A DNA stretch of 64,000 nt, taken from an uncultured Alistipes sp. GTDB lineage: Bacteria; Bacteroidota; Bacteroidia; Bacteroidales; Rikenellaceae. Below, in pieces: positions 23,785 to 32,039 of the stretch. Within the stretch, counting starts at the first letter, position 1. Each line of letters starts with the position of its first letter. The stretch is taken from contig UQUQ01000009.1 of NCBI GenBank assembly GCA_900544265.1, positions 1 through 64,000 of the forward strand. Direction: 5' to 3'. A program made the position numbers and the translations under genes. Under the pieces are notes generated by a model. That model did no database searches, was not told where the DNA came from, and saw nothing but the letters and a program-made list of their open reading frames with translations.

Positions 23785-25518
23785 ATGTATCCTTACCGAA
23801 AATTAACCCCCGAAGAGATTGCCGCCGTCGAGGCCCTCGGCACCACCGCCGAGGAGTGGTCGCAGATCGACGTCCCGGCCGACTTCACCCCCTCGCAGCT
23901 CGTCGCGAGCCGCCTGGAGGGCCACATAGCGCTCGCCTCCGGCGCCCGCATCGTCAACTCGCGCGTCCGCAACTACCGCATCGGCGAGAACTCGCTTGTC
24001 CAGAGCGTCACGGCCCTCGAGTGCCGTCACCGCAGCGCCTTCGGCAACGGCGTCGGCGTCGCGACGATGAACGAATGCGGCGGCCGCACGGTGAAGATCT
24101 ACGACACGATGTCGGCACAGATCGCCTACGTGATGGCCGTCTACCGCCACCGCCCCGAGACCATTGCGGCGCTCGAGGCGATGATCGACCGACAGACCGA
24201 GGCCCGCTCGTCCGAGACGGGCGAGGTGGGCCGCAACTGCCGCCTCACGGGCGCCCGCTTCATCCGCGAGGTGCGCATCGGCGACAACGTCGAAGTCGAC
24301 GGCGCCTCGGCGCTCGTGAACGGCACACTCCGCGACGGGGTGCACGTCGGCGTCGACGTCAAGGCCTACGACTTCATCGTCGCCGAGGGCGCCCGCATCG
24401 ACAACGGCACGACGCTCGAACGCTGCTTCGTCGGCGAGAGCTGCATCATGGACAAGGGCTTCACGGCCGCCGAGTCGCTCTTCTTCGCCAACTCGCACTG
24501 CGAGAACGGCGAGGCCGCGGCGATCTTCGCCGGCCCCTACACCGTCTCGCACCACAAGTCGTCGCTGCTCATCGCCGGCATGTTCTCGTTCTTCAACGCC
24601 GGCAGCGGCTCGAACCAGAGCAACCACCTCTTCAAGAGCGGCGCCGTGCACCAGTCCGTGCACCTGCGCGGCTGCAAGTTCGCCTCGAGCGCCTACATCA
24701 TGTCGCCGGCGCTCGAAGGGGCCTTCACGATGGTCATGGGACACCACTCCTACCACCACGACACCTCGATCTTCCCCTACTCCTACCTCATCGAGAAGGA
24801 GGGACGCTCGGTGCTCATGCCGGGCGCGAACCTCCCGAGCTACGGCGCCGTGCGCGACATCGAGAAGTGGCCGGCCCGCGACCGCCGCAAGGTCCGGCGC
24901 GACGTCATCAACTTCGAGGAGTACAACCCCTACGTCGCGGGAGCGATGCTCCGGGCCGTGGACATGCTCCACCGGCTCGAGGAGCAGGACCCCGACGCCC
25001 CGGTCTACACCTACAACAAGGTGCAGATCCGCGCCGCCGCCCTGCAGCGGGGCCTCAAGCTCTACAACCGGGCGATCGTCGCAGCGCTGGGCGCCCTGCT
25101 CGACAAGGGCGAGTCGTCGGCCCGCTACAACGGCGCGGGCCGCTGGATCGACATCGCCGGGCAGTACATCACGCACCGCGCCGCCGAGGAGATTCTCGCA
25201 GCCGTGGACCGCGGTGAGCTGGCATCGCTCGAGGCCGTGGACAACGCCTTCCGGGTCTTCTTCGTCCACTACGACGACTATGCCCACAGCTGGGCCGAGC
25301 AGACCTACGCAGCGCTGCTGGGCCGCACGCCGACGGTCGAGGAGCTCAACGGCGCCATCGAGGCGGGCCGCAACGCCCACGCCGCGATGCGCGCCATGAC
25401 CGATGCCGACCGCGACCGCGACTGCTCGCTCGACATGGCCGTCAGCTACGGACTGGACAGCGACAGCGAGGTACAACGCCGCGACGACTACTACGCCGTG
25501 CGCGGACTCAAACGATAA
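23785..25518 (+). CDS. DUF4954 family protein (left-handed beta-helix, hexapeptide-like)
   Basis: 577 aa. From residue ~45 the sequence has the hydrophobic rhythm of hexapeptide beta-helix enzymes: EGHIALASGARIVNSRVRNYRIG, then VRIGDNVEVDGASALVNGTL, RIDNGTTLERCFVGESCIMD and a long stretch with SHHKSSLLIAG and GHHSYHHDTSIFPYSYLIE. This matches Bacteroidetes proteins grouped as DUF4954, thought to be acyl- or nucleotidyltransferase-like; the reaction is unknown. The C-terminal ~150 residues are helical. It is the first gene of an operon with the VWA protein (9-base gap) and the pseudokinase. Confidence 0.8.
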   Translation: MYPYRKLTPEEIAAVEALGTTAEEWSQIDVPADFTPSQLVASRLEGHIALASGARIVNSRVRNYRIGENSLVQSVTALECRHRSAFGNGVGVATMNECGGRTVKIYDTMSAQIAYVMAVYRHRPETIAALEAMIDRQTEARSSETGEVGRNCRLTGARFIREVRIGDNVEVDGASALVNGTLRDGVHVGVDVKAYDFIVAEGARIDNGTTLERCFVGESCIMDKGFTAAESLFFANSHCENGEAAAIFAGPYTVSHHKSSLLIAGMFSFFNAGSGSNQSNHLFKSGAVHQSVHLRGCKFASSAYIMSPALEGAFTMVMGHHSYHHDTSIFPYSYLIEKEGRSVLMPGANLPSYGAVRDIEKWPARDRRKVRRDVINFEEYNPYVAGAMLRAVDMLHRLEEQDPDAPVYTYNKVQIRAAALQRGLKLYNRAIVAALGALLDKGESSARYNGAGRWIDIAGQYITHRAAEEILAAVDRGELASLEAVDNAFRVFFVHYDDYAHSWAEQTYAALLGRTPTVEELNGAIEAGRNAHAAMRAMTDADRDRDCSLDMAVSYGLDSDSEVQRRDDYYAVRGLKR

Positions 25519-25527
25519 GACCCGACC

Positions 25528-26385
25528 ATGTACACGCAGAGCATCACGCGCAACCATCGCACGGCCTTCATCCTGCTGATCGACGGCTCGGGCTCGATGA
25601 CCGAGGAGCTGCGCTTCCGCGGCCGGACGACGAGCAAGGCCGAGGCGGTCGCCGCCATCACCAACGACCTGCTCTTCGAGCTGATCGAGCGGGCGCGGCG
25701 CGACGACGGCGTGCGCGACTACTACGACATCGCCGTACTGGGCTACTCGGGCAACGACGAGGTGAAGTCGCTGCTGCCGGGGCGCGGGGCGCTGCTCTCC
25801 GTCACGCAGCTGGCGGCACTCGACGTCCCCGTGCGGCGGGAGCTCGTCGAGCACCGTCTGCCCGACGGCGGCATCGCCCTGCGGGAGATTCCCTCGCCGG
25901 CGTGGGTCGCACCCCGGGCTGCCGGACAGACCCCGATGGGCGAGGCGCTGCGCCGGGCCCGCGACCTGGCGGCCGCCTGGGTCGCCCGGCCCGAAAACGG
26001 CGGGAGCTTCCCGCCCGTGGTCTTCAACATCACCGACGGAGAAGCCACCGACTGCGACGACGACGAACTGCGCGCCCTGGCCGGGCAGATCCGCTCGCTG
26101 CATACGGCCGACGGCCACGTGCTGCTCATCAACATCCACATCGCCGCAGGCGACGACCCGCGCGCGATCTTCTTCCCCTCGCGCGAGGAGGCCGACTACC
26201 CAAACCGCTACGCGGCGCTGCTCTACGACTGTTCGAGCGAGATGCCCGCCATCTTCGAGGAGGCGATCCGCGAGGCGAAGGGCCCCGCGGCCCTGCCGCC
26301 CTTCCGCGGCATGAGCTACAACGCCTCGGCCGCGGAGCTGGTCGCCATGCTCAACATCGGGTCCGTCAGCGTCAAAACCGAATAG
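25528..26385 (+). CDS. VWA-domain protein with intact MIDAS motif
   Basis: 285 aa, cytoplasmic by sequence. The von Willebrand factor A core has the metal site DGSGSM (residues 19-24), the loop Thr in GQTPMGEAL (Thr135) and FNITDGEATD with Asp170. It has no signal peptide and no membrane segment. Stand-alone cytoplasmic VWA proteins of the TerY type act as metal-dependent scaffolds with kinases and phosphatases. Here a kinase-like gene lies upstream and a pseudokinase gene follows after only 2 bases. No PP2C phosphatase is encoded in this window. Confidence 0.85.
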   Translation: MYTQSITRNHRTAFILLIDGSGSMTEELRFRGRTTSKAEAVAAITNDLLFELIERARRDDGVRDYYDIAVLGYSGNDEVKSLLPGRGALLSVTQLAALDVPVRRELVEHRLPDGGIALREIPSPAWVAPRAAGQTPMGEALRRARDLAAAWVARPENGGSFPPVVFNITDGEATDCDDDELRALAGQIRSLHTADGHVLLINIHIAAGDDPRAIFFPSREEADYPNRYAALLYDCSSEMPAIFEEAIREAKGPAALPPFRGMSYNASAAELVAMLNIGSVSVKTE

Positions 26386-26387
26386 CG

Positions 26388-27368
26388 ATGAACCCGACCA
26401 TACAGACCTTTCTGCGGGCGCTGCAGACGCCCGACACGAGCTTGAGAAGCCTCACCGCGGCGCGTGCGGCAACCGACGCCGCGGGGCTGCCGCGCCTGCA
26501 GCGGAGTACGCGCTTCGCCGAGGCCGAGATCGCGTGGCGGAACGGGCAATGGCTGCTCTCGATGCCGCTGACCTCGGCAGCCCTGCCCCGCATCGAACGC
26601 ACCGTCTCGCGGCTGCGGCGGCTCAACACGCCGTGGGCGGGCGAATACCGCATCCTGCCGGGCGAGCTGCGCTGGGAGGATGCCGCCGGGACAACGCGGA
26701 GCACGGACCTCGTGATGGAGGCGCTGCCCGCAGGGTGTCCCTTCGAGCAGGCGCTGCTCACGGAGGAGAAACAAACGCTGCTTGCAGCCCTCGATACACT
26801 CGAACGCGCCCTCGACGAGCTGCATCTGCGCCACAACAACCTCAAGGCGTCGAATCTGCGCTGGTCGGCGGGCCGCCTCGTGCCGCTGCGCTGGCACGAC
26901 GCCACGTTCGACACGCCGGGCGAGGCGGATGCCGCGGCCTTCGAGGCGCTGCGCCGCCGCATCGAAGCGGGCGACGACGTCCGGTTGCAGCTCCACGACA
27001 CGACGGCCGGCTACGCCCCCGTACCGCGCCTTTCGGGCCACCTGCACGCCGGGCACCTCTTCGAGGGGCTCGCCTGCGTCGAGGACGAGGCGGGCTTCGG
27101 CTACGTCGACGCCGACAACCGGCCGGTCATCCCGGCGCAGTACCTCTGGGCGGGCGATTTCCACGAGGGGCGCGCCGAGGTGGAGACCCCGACGGGCATG
27201 GGGCTCATCGACCGCCGGGGCGCCTACGTGATTCCGCCCCGATACGAGATCGTGGAGTACGATCCCGCCACGAGCGTCTCCCGCGTAAGGCAGAACGGCC
27301 GCTGGGCGCTGTTCGACTACCTCGGACGCCGCCTCACCCCCTTCGGACCGCATCCGGACGAAGAGTAG
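26388..27368 (+). CDS. Pseudokinase-like protein with WG-like repeats
   Basis: 326 aa. It has the same two-part plan as the 22565 product but the kinase half is degenerate. The catalytic loop reads RHNNLKASNL (148-157), with Asn in place of the catalytic Asp; the DFG position reads WHDATFD, and there is no recognisable glycine loop or ATP Lys. Residues ~215-326 are WG-type repeats (AGFGYVDADNRPVIPAQY, TGMGLIDRRGAYVIPPRY, NGRWALFDYLGRRLTPF). A binding or regulatory role is likely. The ATG at 26388, 2 bases after the VWA stop, was chosen over a longer frame overlapping that gene. trxB follows after 36 bases without a terminator. Confidence 0.75.
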   Translation: MNPTIQTFLRALQTPDTSLRSLTAARAATDAAGLPRLQRSTRFAEAEIAWRNGQWLLSMPLTSAALPRIERTVSRLRRLNTPWAGEYRILPGELRWEDAAGTTRSTDLVMEALPAGCPFEQALLTEEKQTLLAALDTLERALDELHLRHNNLKASNLRWSAGRLVPLRWHDATFDTPGEADAAAFEALRRRIEAGDDVRLQLHDTTAGYAPVPRLSGHLHAGHLFEGLACVEDEAGFGYVDADNRPVIPAQYLWAGDFHEGRAEVETPTGMGLIDRRGAYVIPPRYEIVEYDPATSVSRVRQNGRWALFDYLGRRLTPFGPHPDEE

Positions 27369-27404
27369 AAACGACAACAACAAACAAAAAAACGATAACG
27401 ATCC

Positions 27405-28331
27405 ATGGAAACGGAAAACGTAAAGGTACTCATTATCGGCAGCGGCCCCGCGGGGTACACCGCCGCCATCTACACGTCGCGCGCCAACCTGCAGCCGGTC
27501 CTCTACGAGGGCATCGAGCCGGGCGGGCAGCTGACGACGACCACCGAGGTCGAGAACTTCCCGGGCTACCCCGACGGCGTGGACGGCAACCAGATGATGG
27601 CCGACATGCGGCGTCAGGCCGAGCGCTTCGGCACCGACATCCGCTCGGGCGTCATCACGCAGGCCGACCTCTCGCAGCGCCCCTTCCGCGTCGTCGTCGA
27701 CGGCACGAAGGAGCTGCGCGCCGAAGCCCTCATCATCGCCACGGGCGCCTCGGCCAAATACCTCGGCCTGCCCTCCGAGACGAAGTTCCGCGGGCAGGGT
27801 GTGAGCGCCTGCGCCACGTGCGACGGTTTCTTCTACCGCAAGAAGGACGTGGCGGTCGTGGGCGGCGGCGACACAGCCTGCGAGGAGGCCACCTACCTCG
27901 CTTCGCTCTGCCGTCAGGTCTACCTGATCGTCCGCAAGCCCTTCCTCCGGGCCTCGAAGGCGATGCAGCAGCGCGTCTTCAATACGCCGAACATCGAGGT
28001 GCTCTTCGAGCACAACACCGTCGAGGTGCTGGGCGACGACTCGGGCGTGACGGGTGCCCTGCTGCGCAAGACCGACGGCACGGAGCGCACGATCGACATT
28101 TCGGGCTTCTTCCTGGCCATCGGCCACCATCCCAACACGGAGCTCTTCGCCGGGCAGCTGGAGCTCGACGCCGAGGGGTACATCCGCACCGAGCCGGGCA
28201 CGTCGAAGACCAACATCGAGGGAGTCTTCGCCGCGGGCGACGTCAAGGACCCCCACTACCGCCAGGCCGTGACGGCCGCCGGTTCAGGCTGCGTCGCCGC
28301 CCTCGACTGCGAACGCTTCCTGCTGAAATAA
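27405..28331 (+). CDS. trxB: Thioredoxin reductase
   Basis: 308 aa. The FAD-binding GSGPAGYTAAIYTSRA is at the N-terminus. The redox centre CATC (residues 136-139, in SACATCDGFFY) and the NADPH site VVGGGDTACEEATYLAS follow, and the FAD is closed by GVFAAGDVKDPHYRQA near the C-terminus. It reduces thioredoxin with NADPH. The start ATG follows an A-rich leader (AACAAAAAAACGATAACG). Confidence 0.96.
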   Translation: METENVKVLIIGSGPAGYTAAIYTSRANLQPVLYEGIEPGGQLTTTTEVENFPGYPDGVDGNQMMADMRRQAERFGTDIRSGVITQADLSQRPFRVVVDGTKELRAEALIIATGASAKYLGLPSETKFRGQGVSACATCDGFFYRKKDVAVVGGGDTACEEATYLASLCRQVYLIVRKPFLRASKAMQQRVFNTPNIEVLFEHNTVEVLGDDSGVTGALLRKTDGTERTIDISGFFLAIGHHPNTELFAGQLELDAEGYIRTEPGTSKTNIEGVFAAGDVKDPHYRQAVTAAGSGCVAALDCERFLLK

Positions 28332-28350
28332 CCCGACAAGAGACAACACG

Positions 28351-28755
28351 ATGAAACGGATTCTGCTGCTTCTCTCCGCCGCCCTGTGCACGACGTCGTG
28401 CGTCGTGCAGACCACCTACATCGGCAAGGCCTACCCGGCAACCGACTCACCCGAGCTCTTCTTCAGCTGGGACGACGTCACGCGCGACTACGAGACGATG
28501 GGCCGCATCACGGCTGCCCCGCAGTTCTTCGGCACGCTCGAAAAGGCCCAGACGGCCATCGAGAAGCGAGCCCGCGAGAAGGGGGCCGACGCCGTCGTCT
28601 TCGAGGGCATCGGCCGCACGGTCTCCGAACCGACCTACACGACGACCGAACGCATCGAGCAGCACGACGACGGCAGCAGCACCCGCACGGCCACGACCCA
28701 GCGCAACGTCACGGTCTCGGACCGTCTCGAAGCGACCTTCCTCAAATACCGGTAA
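28351..28755 (+). CDS. Small lipoprotein of unknown function (134 aa)
   Basis: MKRILLLLSAALCTTSC is a lipoprotein signal with Cys17. The mature part holds an alpha/beta segment YETMGRITAAPQFFGTLEKA then AIEKRAREKGADAVVFEGIG, a layout seen in small envelope proteins where a helix rich in Lys/Arg precedes GADAVV. A polar tail (ERIEQHDDGSSTRTATTQRN) follows. The function is not known. It lies between trxB and rnz with gaps of 19 and 6 bases and is probably cotranscribed with them. Confidence 0.8.
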   Translation: MKRILLLLSAALCTTSCVVQTTYIGKAYPATDSPELFFSWDDVTRDYETMGRITAAPQFFGTLEKAQTAIEKRAREKGADAVVFEGIGRTVSEPTYTTTERIEQHDDGSSTRTATTQRNVTVSDRLEATFLKYR

Positions 28756-28761
28756 CAGCCC

Positions 28762-29685
28762 ATGAGCTTCTCGGTCACGATCCTCGGCTGCGCCTCGGCC
28801 AAGCCCACCGCCAACCGCCATCCGTCGGCTCAGGCGGTCAACATCCACGAGCAATACTACCTCGTGGATGCGGGCGAAGGTGTGCAGCAGCAGCTCGTCC
28901 GCGCGGGGATCAATCCGCTGAAGCTTCGGGCCGTCTTCCTCTCGCACCTGCACGGCGACCACCTCTTCGGGCTCTTTCCGCTCCTCTCGACACTCGGGCT
29001 CTACGGCCGCTGCACGCCGCTGCCGGTCTACGCCCCGGCCCCCTTCGGCGAGCTGCTGGCCTGCCACCTGAAATACCTCGACCGCGACCTGCCCTATGCG
29101 GTGGAGTGGCACGAGGTCGACACCACGCAGCATGCGCTGCTCATGGAGAACCGCACGCTGGAGGTGTGGAGCATCCCGCTGCGCCACCGCGTGCCGTGCG
29201 CCGGGGTCCTCTTCCGCGAAAAGGAGCCGCCGCTCAACGTCGACAAGTTCAAGATCGTGAAATACGGCCTTTCGATCGCGCAGATCGCCGCGGCGAAGCG
29301 CGGCGAGGCGGTGACGCTCGCAAACGGGGAGACGCTGCCCAACGAAGAGCTCACCTACCGCCCCTACCGGCCGCGGGCCTACGCCTACCTTTCGGACACG
29401 AACTTCTCGGCCAGGGCCGCGGAGCTGTGCCGGGGCGTCGACCTGATGTACCACGAGGCGACCTACGCCGCCGCCGAGCAGCGCTCGGCCCGCGAACGGG
29501 GCCACTCGACGTCGGTCGATGCGGCGAAAGCCGCGCTGAAGGCCGGCGCCGGACGGCTCGTGATCGGGCACTACTCGTCGCGCTACAAGGACGAGCAGGT
29601 ACTCGTCGACGAGGCCCGGGCGCTCTTTCCGGAGACCTACCCCGCCACCGAGGGGCACACCTTCACCATAGAGAAACAACGATGA
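28762..29685 (+). CDS. rnz: Ribonuclease Z
   Basis: 307 aa. This metallo-beta-lactamase-fold endonuclease trims tRNA 3' trailers. SHLHGDH (residues 61-67) is the zinc motif; preceding elements are VTILGCASAKPTANRHPSAQ and LVDAGEGVQQQL. Later metal ligands lie in YLSDTNFS, YHEATY and IGHYSSRY. Because tRNA genes here do not encode CCA, a tRNase Z is expected. Its stop overlaps the start of the next gene (ATGA at 29682). Confidence 0.95.
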   Translation: MSFSVTILGCASAKPTANRHPSAQAVNIHEQYYLVDAGEGVQQQLVRAGINPLKLRAVFLSHLHGDHLFGLFPLLSTLGLYGRCTPLPVYAPAPFGELLACHLKYLDRDLPYAVEWHEVDTTQHALLMENRTLEVWSIPLRHRVPCAGVLFREKEPPLNVDKFKIVKYGLSIAQIAAAKRGEAVTLANGETLPNEELTYRPYRPRAYAYLSDTNFSARAAELCRGVDLMYHEATYAAAEQRSARERGHSTSVDAAKAALKAGAGRLVIGHYSSRYKDEQVLVDEARALFPETYPATEGHTFTIEKQR

Positions 29686-30452
29686 CACGGGCCGAACTGC
29701 AACTCGTCCGCTCGCTGGCCGACAAGCGCGGCCGCACCGAGAGCGGGCTCTTCGTCGCCGAGGGGGCGAAGCTCATCTCGGAACTGCGCGCCTCGCACCT
29801 GCGCGTGCGGCGCATCTACGCCCTCGAGGGAGTCTTCGAGGGCCCCGACGTCGAGACCGTCACGCCGCACGAGATGGAGCGGCTGTCGCTGCTCAAGACA
29901 CCGGGCAACTCGCTGGCGCTGATTGAGATCCCCCGCTACCGCCTTGCCGATGCCGCACCGGAGCGGCAGCTGGTCCTCGCGCTCGACGAGGTGCAGAACC
30001 CCGGCAACCTGGGGACGATCATCCGCCTGGCCGACTGGTTCGGCATCCGCGACATCGTCTGCTCGGAGAACTCGGCCGACTGCTTCAATCCGAAGGTCGT
30101 GCAGGCGACCATGGGAGCGATCCTGCGCGTAAGGGTTCACTACACCGACCTTGCGGCATGGCTCGCCGCGGCCGCCGCGCGCACCATACCCGTCTACGGC
30201 ACCTTCCTCGAGGGGGAGAACATCTACACGGCCGACCTCTCGGCCGCAGGCATCGTCGTGATGGGCAACGAGGGACGCGGCGTCTCCGAAGCCGCGGCGC
30301 AAAGCGTCACGCGCAAGCTCCTGATCCCGCCCTACCCGGCCGACCGCCGCACCACCGAGTCGCTCAACGTCGCCATGGCCACGGGCATCGTCTGCGCGGA
30401 GTTCCGGCGGCGGCTCCACACCCCGCAGCCGGGCGGTACCCGCAAGGGCTGA
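29682..30452 (+). CDS. TrmH/SpoU-family RNA 2'-O-methyltransferase
   Basis: 256 aa. The N-terminal substrate-binding domain (LQLVRSLADKRGRTESGLFVAEGAKLI) is of the SpoU_sub_bind type. The C-terminal SPOUT domain has motif 1 LDEVQNPGNLGTIIRLADWFG, motif 2 IVVMGNEGRGVS and motif 3 LLIPPYPADRRTTESLNVAMAT. It methylates a ribose in rRNA or tRNA; the target is not decidable. The ATG at 29682 overlaps the rnz stop, indicating translational coupling. Confidence 0.9.
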   Translation: MTRAELQLVRSLADKRGRTESGLFVAEGAKLISELRASHLRVRRIYALEGVFEGPDVETVTPHEMERLSLLKTPGNSLALIEIPRYRLADAAPERQLVLALDEVQNPGNLGTIIRLADWFGIRDIVCSENSADCFNPKVVQATMGAILRVRVHYTDLAAWLAAAAARTIPVYGTFLEGENIYTADLSAAGIVVMGNEGRGVSEAAAQSVTRKLLIPPYPADRRTTESLNVAMATGIVCAEFRRRLHTPQPGGTRKG

Positions 30453-30810
30453 CAATCCCGCACAGGGAAAAGGCTCGCCCCCGGACGACACCAAAACAAC
30501 GGGCGTCACCCAAGATAATCAGGCGACCCCAAAACAACCGGACGGCACCCGGGACAACGGCGGTATTCAAGGCAATCGGACGGCGTCCGAAAGCCGGCCG
30601 CACCGCTCCACCAACGGTTCCCCACCGACCGACAGACGGTCTCTTTCGCACAGCCGACAGCCCCGAACAGCCGGCAGGTGGCCCTCACCGCACAGCCGAC
30701 AGCCTCCTGCCGACCCCGGCAGAGGGGCTCCGGAGAGCCGTCCGCAGGCGCTGACGGCGTCCGAAGCGTCATTTTTCATCAGAATTTGCGGCAGAGCGTG
30801 CCACGTATCT
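30453..30810. repeat. Non-coding gap with short direct repeats
   Basis: This gap between the methyltransferase and pdxA is GC-rich and repetitive. CGCACAGCCGACAGCC occurs exactly at 30647-30662 and 30689-30704, 42 bases apart. Related ACAACGG, GGACGGC and CCGACAG blocks recur. No convincing gene is present. Confidence 0.5.
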
Positions 30811-30820
30811 GAATATTTTA

Positions 30821-30828
30821 TACTTTTG
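30821..30828 (+). promoter_or_regulatory. -7 box of pdxA
   Basis: TACTTTTG, 21 bases before the pdxA ATG. No TTTG at the standard upstream spacing. Confidence 0.5.
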
Positions 30829-30849
30829 TGAGTTGAAACACAACGATCC

Positions 30850-31944
30850 ATGTCAGAACAGAGACTCAAGATAGGCATCACGCAGGGTGATCCGAACGGC
30901 ATCGGCTGGGAGGTCATCCTCAAGGCGTTGGCCGATCCGCGCATGACGGAGATGTTCACCCCCGTCGTCTACGGCTCGCCCGTCGCCGCAGCCTTCTACC
31001 GCCATACGCTCCGCGACACCGAACCCGTCACCCTGAACGCCGTCGTCTCGGCCCACGAGGCACGGCGCGGCAAGGTCAATCTGGTCGCCGCAGGCGATGC
31101 GGGCACCCCCGTGCCGGGGCAACCGACTCCCGAGGCCGGCCGCGCCGCCGTCGAGGCGCTGCGCGCCGCGGCCCGCGACCTGAAGGAGGGGCTGCTCGAC
31201 GCCGTTGTCACGGCCCCCATCGACAAGGAGACGGTCCAGAGCGACGACTTCCGCTTCACGGGCCACACGGAGTTCTTCGGCGCCGAATTCGGCGGCGAGC
31301 CGATGATGATCATGTGCAGCGACATCCTCCGCGTGGGGCTCGTCACGAAGCACATCCCCGTCTCGGAGATCAGCCGCAGCATCACGCGCGAGAAGATCGT
31401 CGCGGACCTGCTGACCCTGCGCCGCTCGCTCGTCGAGGACTTCGGGGTGGTCGAGCCCCGCATCGCCGTCATGGCGCTCAACCCCCACGCCGGGGACGGC
31501 GGGCTGCTGGGCCGCGAGGAGGAGGAGATCATCCGCCCGGCCATCGTCGAGGCCTTCTCGAAAGGAGTGCTGGCCTTCGGGCCCTTTGCGGCCGACGGGC
31601 TCTTCGCCGGCGGCGGCTACACGCGCTACGACGGCATCCTGGCCATGTACCACGACCAGGGGCTGGCGCCGTTCAAGAGCCTCTCGCCCGACGGCGTGAA
31701 CTTCACGGCCGGGCTGCCGGTCGTGCGGACCTCGCCCGACCACGGCACGGCATTCGACATCGCGGGACAGGACCGCGCCGACGCACAGTCGATGCGCAAC
31801 GCCCTCTATGCCGCGATCGACATCGTGCAGCGGCGCCGCGCATGGGCCGAATGGACGAGCAACCCGCTGCCGCGCGCCGAGCGCGAGAAGTCGAGCCGCG
31901 ACGTCTCCGTCAAGGAGCTGCCGCACACCGAAAAGGAGGCGTAA
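30850..31944 (+). CDS. pdxA: 4-hydroxythreonine-4-phosphate dehydrogenase
   Basis: 364 aa. It oxidises 4-phosphohydroxy-L-threonine in pyridoxal phosphate synthesis. Family motifs are IGITQGDPNGIGWEVI, VTAPIDKETVQ, FRFTGHTEFFG with a metal His, LNPHAGDGG, and YHDQGLAPFKSL then RTSPDHGTAFDIAG for metal and NAD binding. The last 25 residues are a charged tail. pdxJ, its usual partner, is not in the window. Confidence 0.95.
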   Translation: MSEQRLKIGITQGDPNGIGWEVILKALADPRMTEMFTPVVYGSPVAAAFYRHTLRDTEPVTLNAVVSAHEARRGKVNLVAAGDAGTPVPGQPTPEAGRAAVEALRAAARDLKEGLLDAVVTAPIDKETVQSDDFRFTGHTEFFGAEFGGEPMMIMCSDILRVGLVTKHIPVSEISRSITREKIVADLLTLRRSLVEDFGVVEPRIAVMALNPHAGDGGLLGREEEEIIRPAIVEAFSKGVLAFGPFAADGLFAGGGYTRYDGILAMYHDQGLAPFKSLSPDGVNFTAGLPVVRTSPDHGTAFDIAGQDRADAQSMRNALYAAIDIVQRRRAWAEWTSNPLPRAEREKSSRDVSVKELPHTEKEA

Positions 31945-32039
31945 CGAAGAACAAGGAAAAACCGGGCAAACCGGAGGCGTATTCCGTCTCGTAATTGTGG
32001 AAGCGCCGAAGGCCCCGAAAACTTAACTAACAACTTTTT

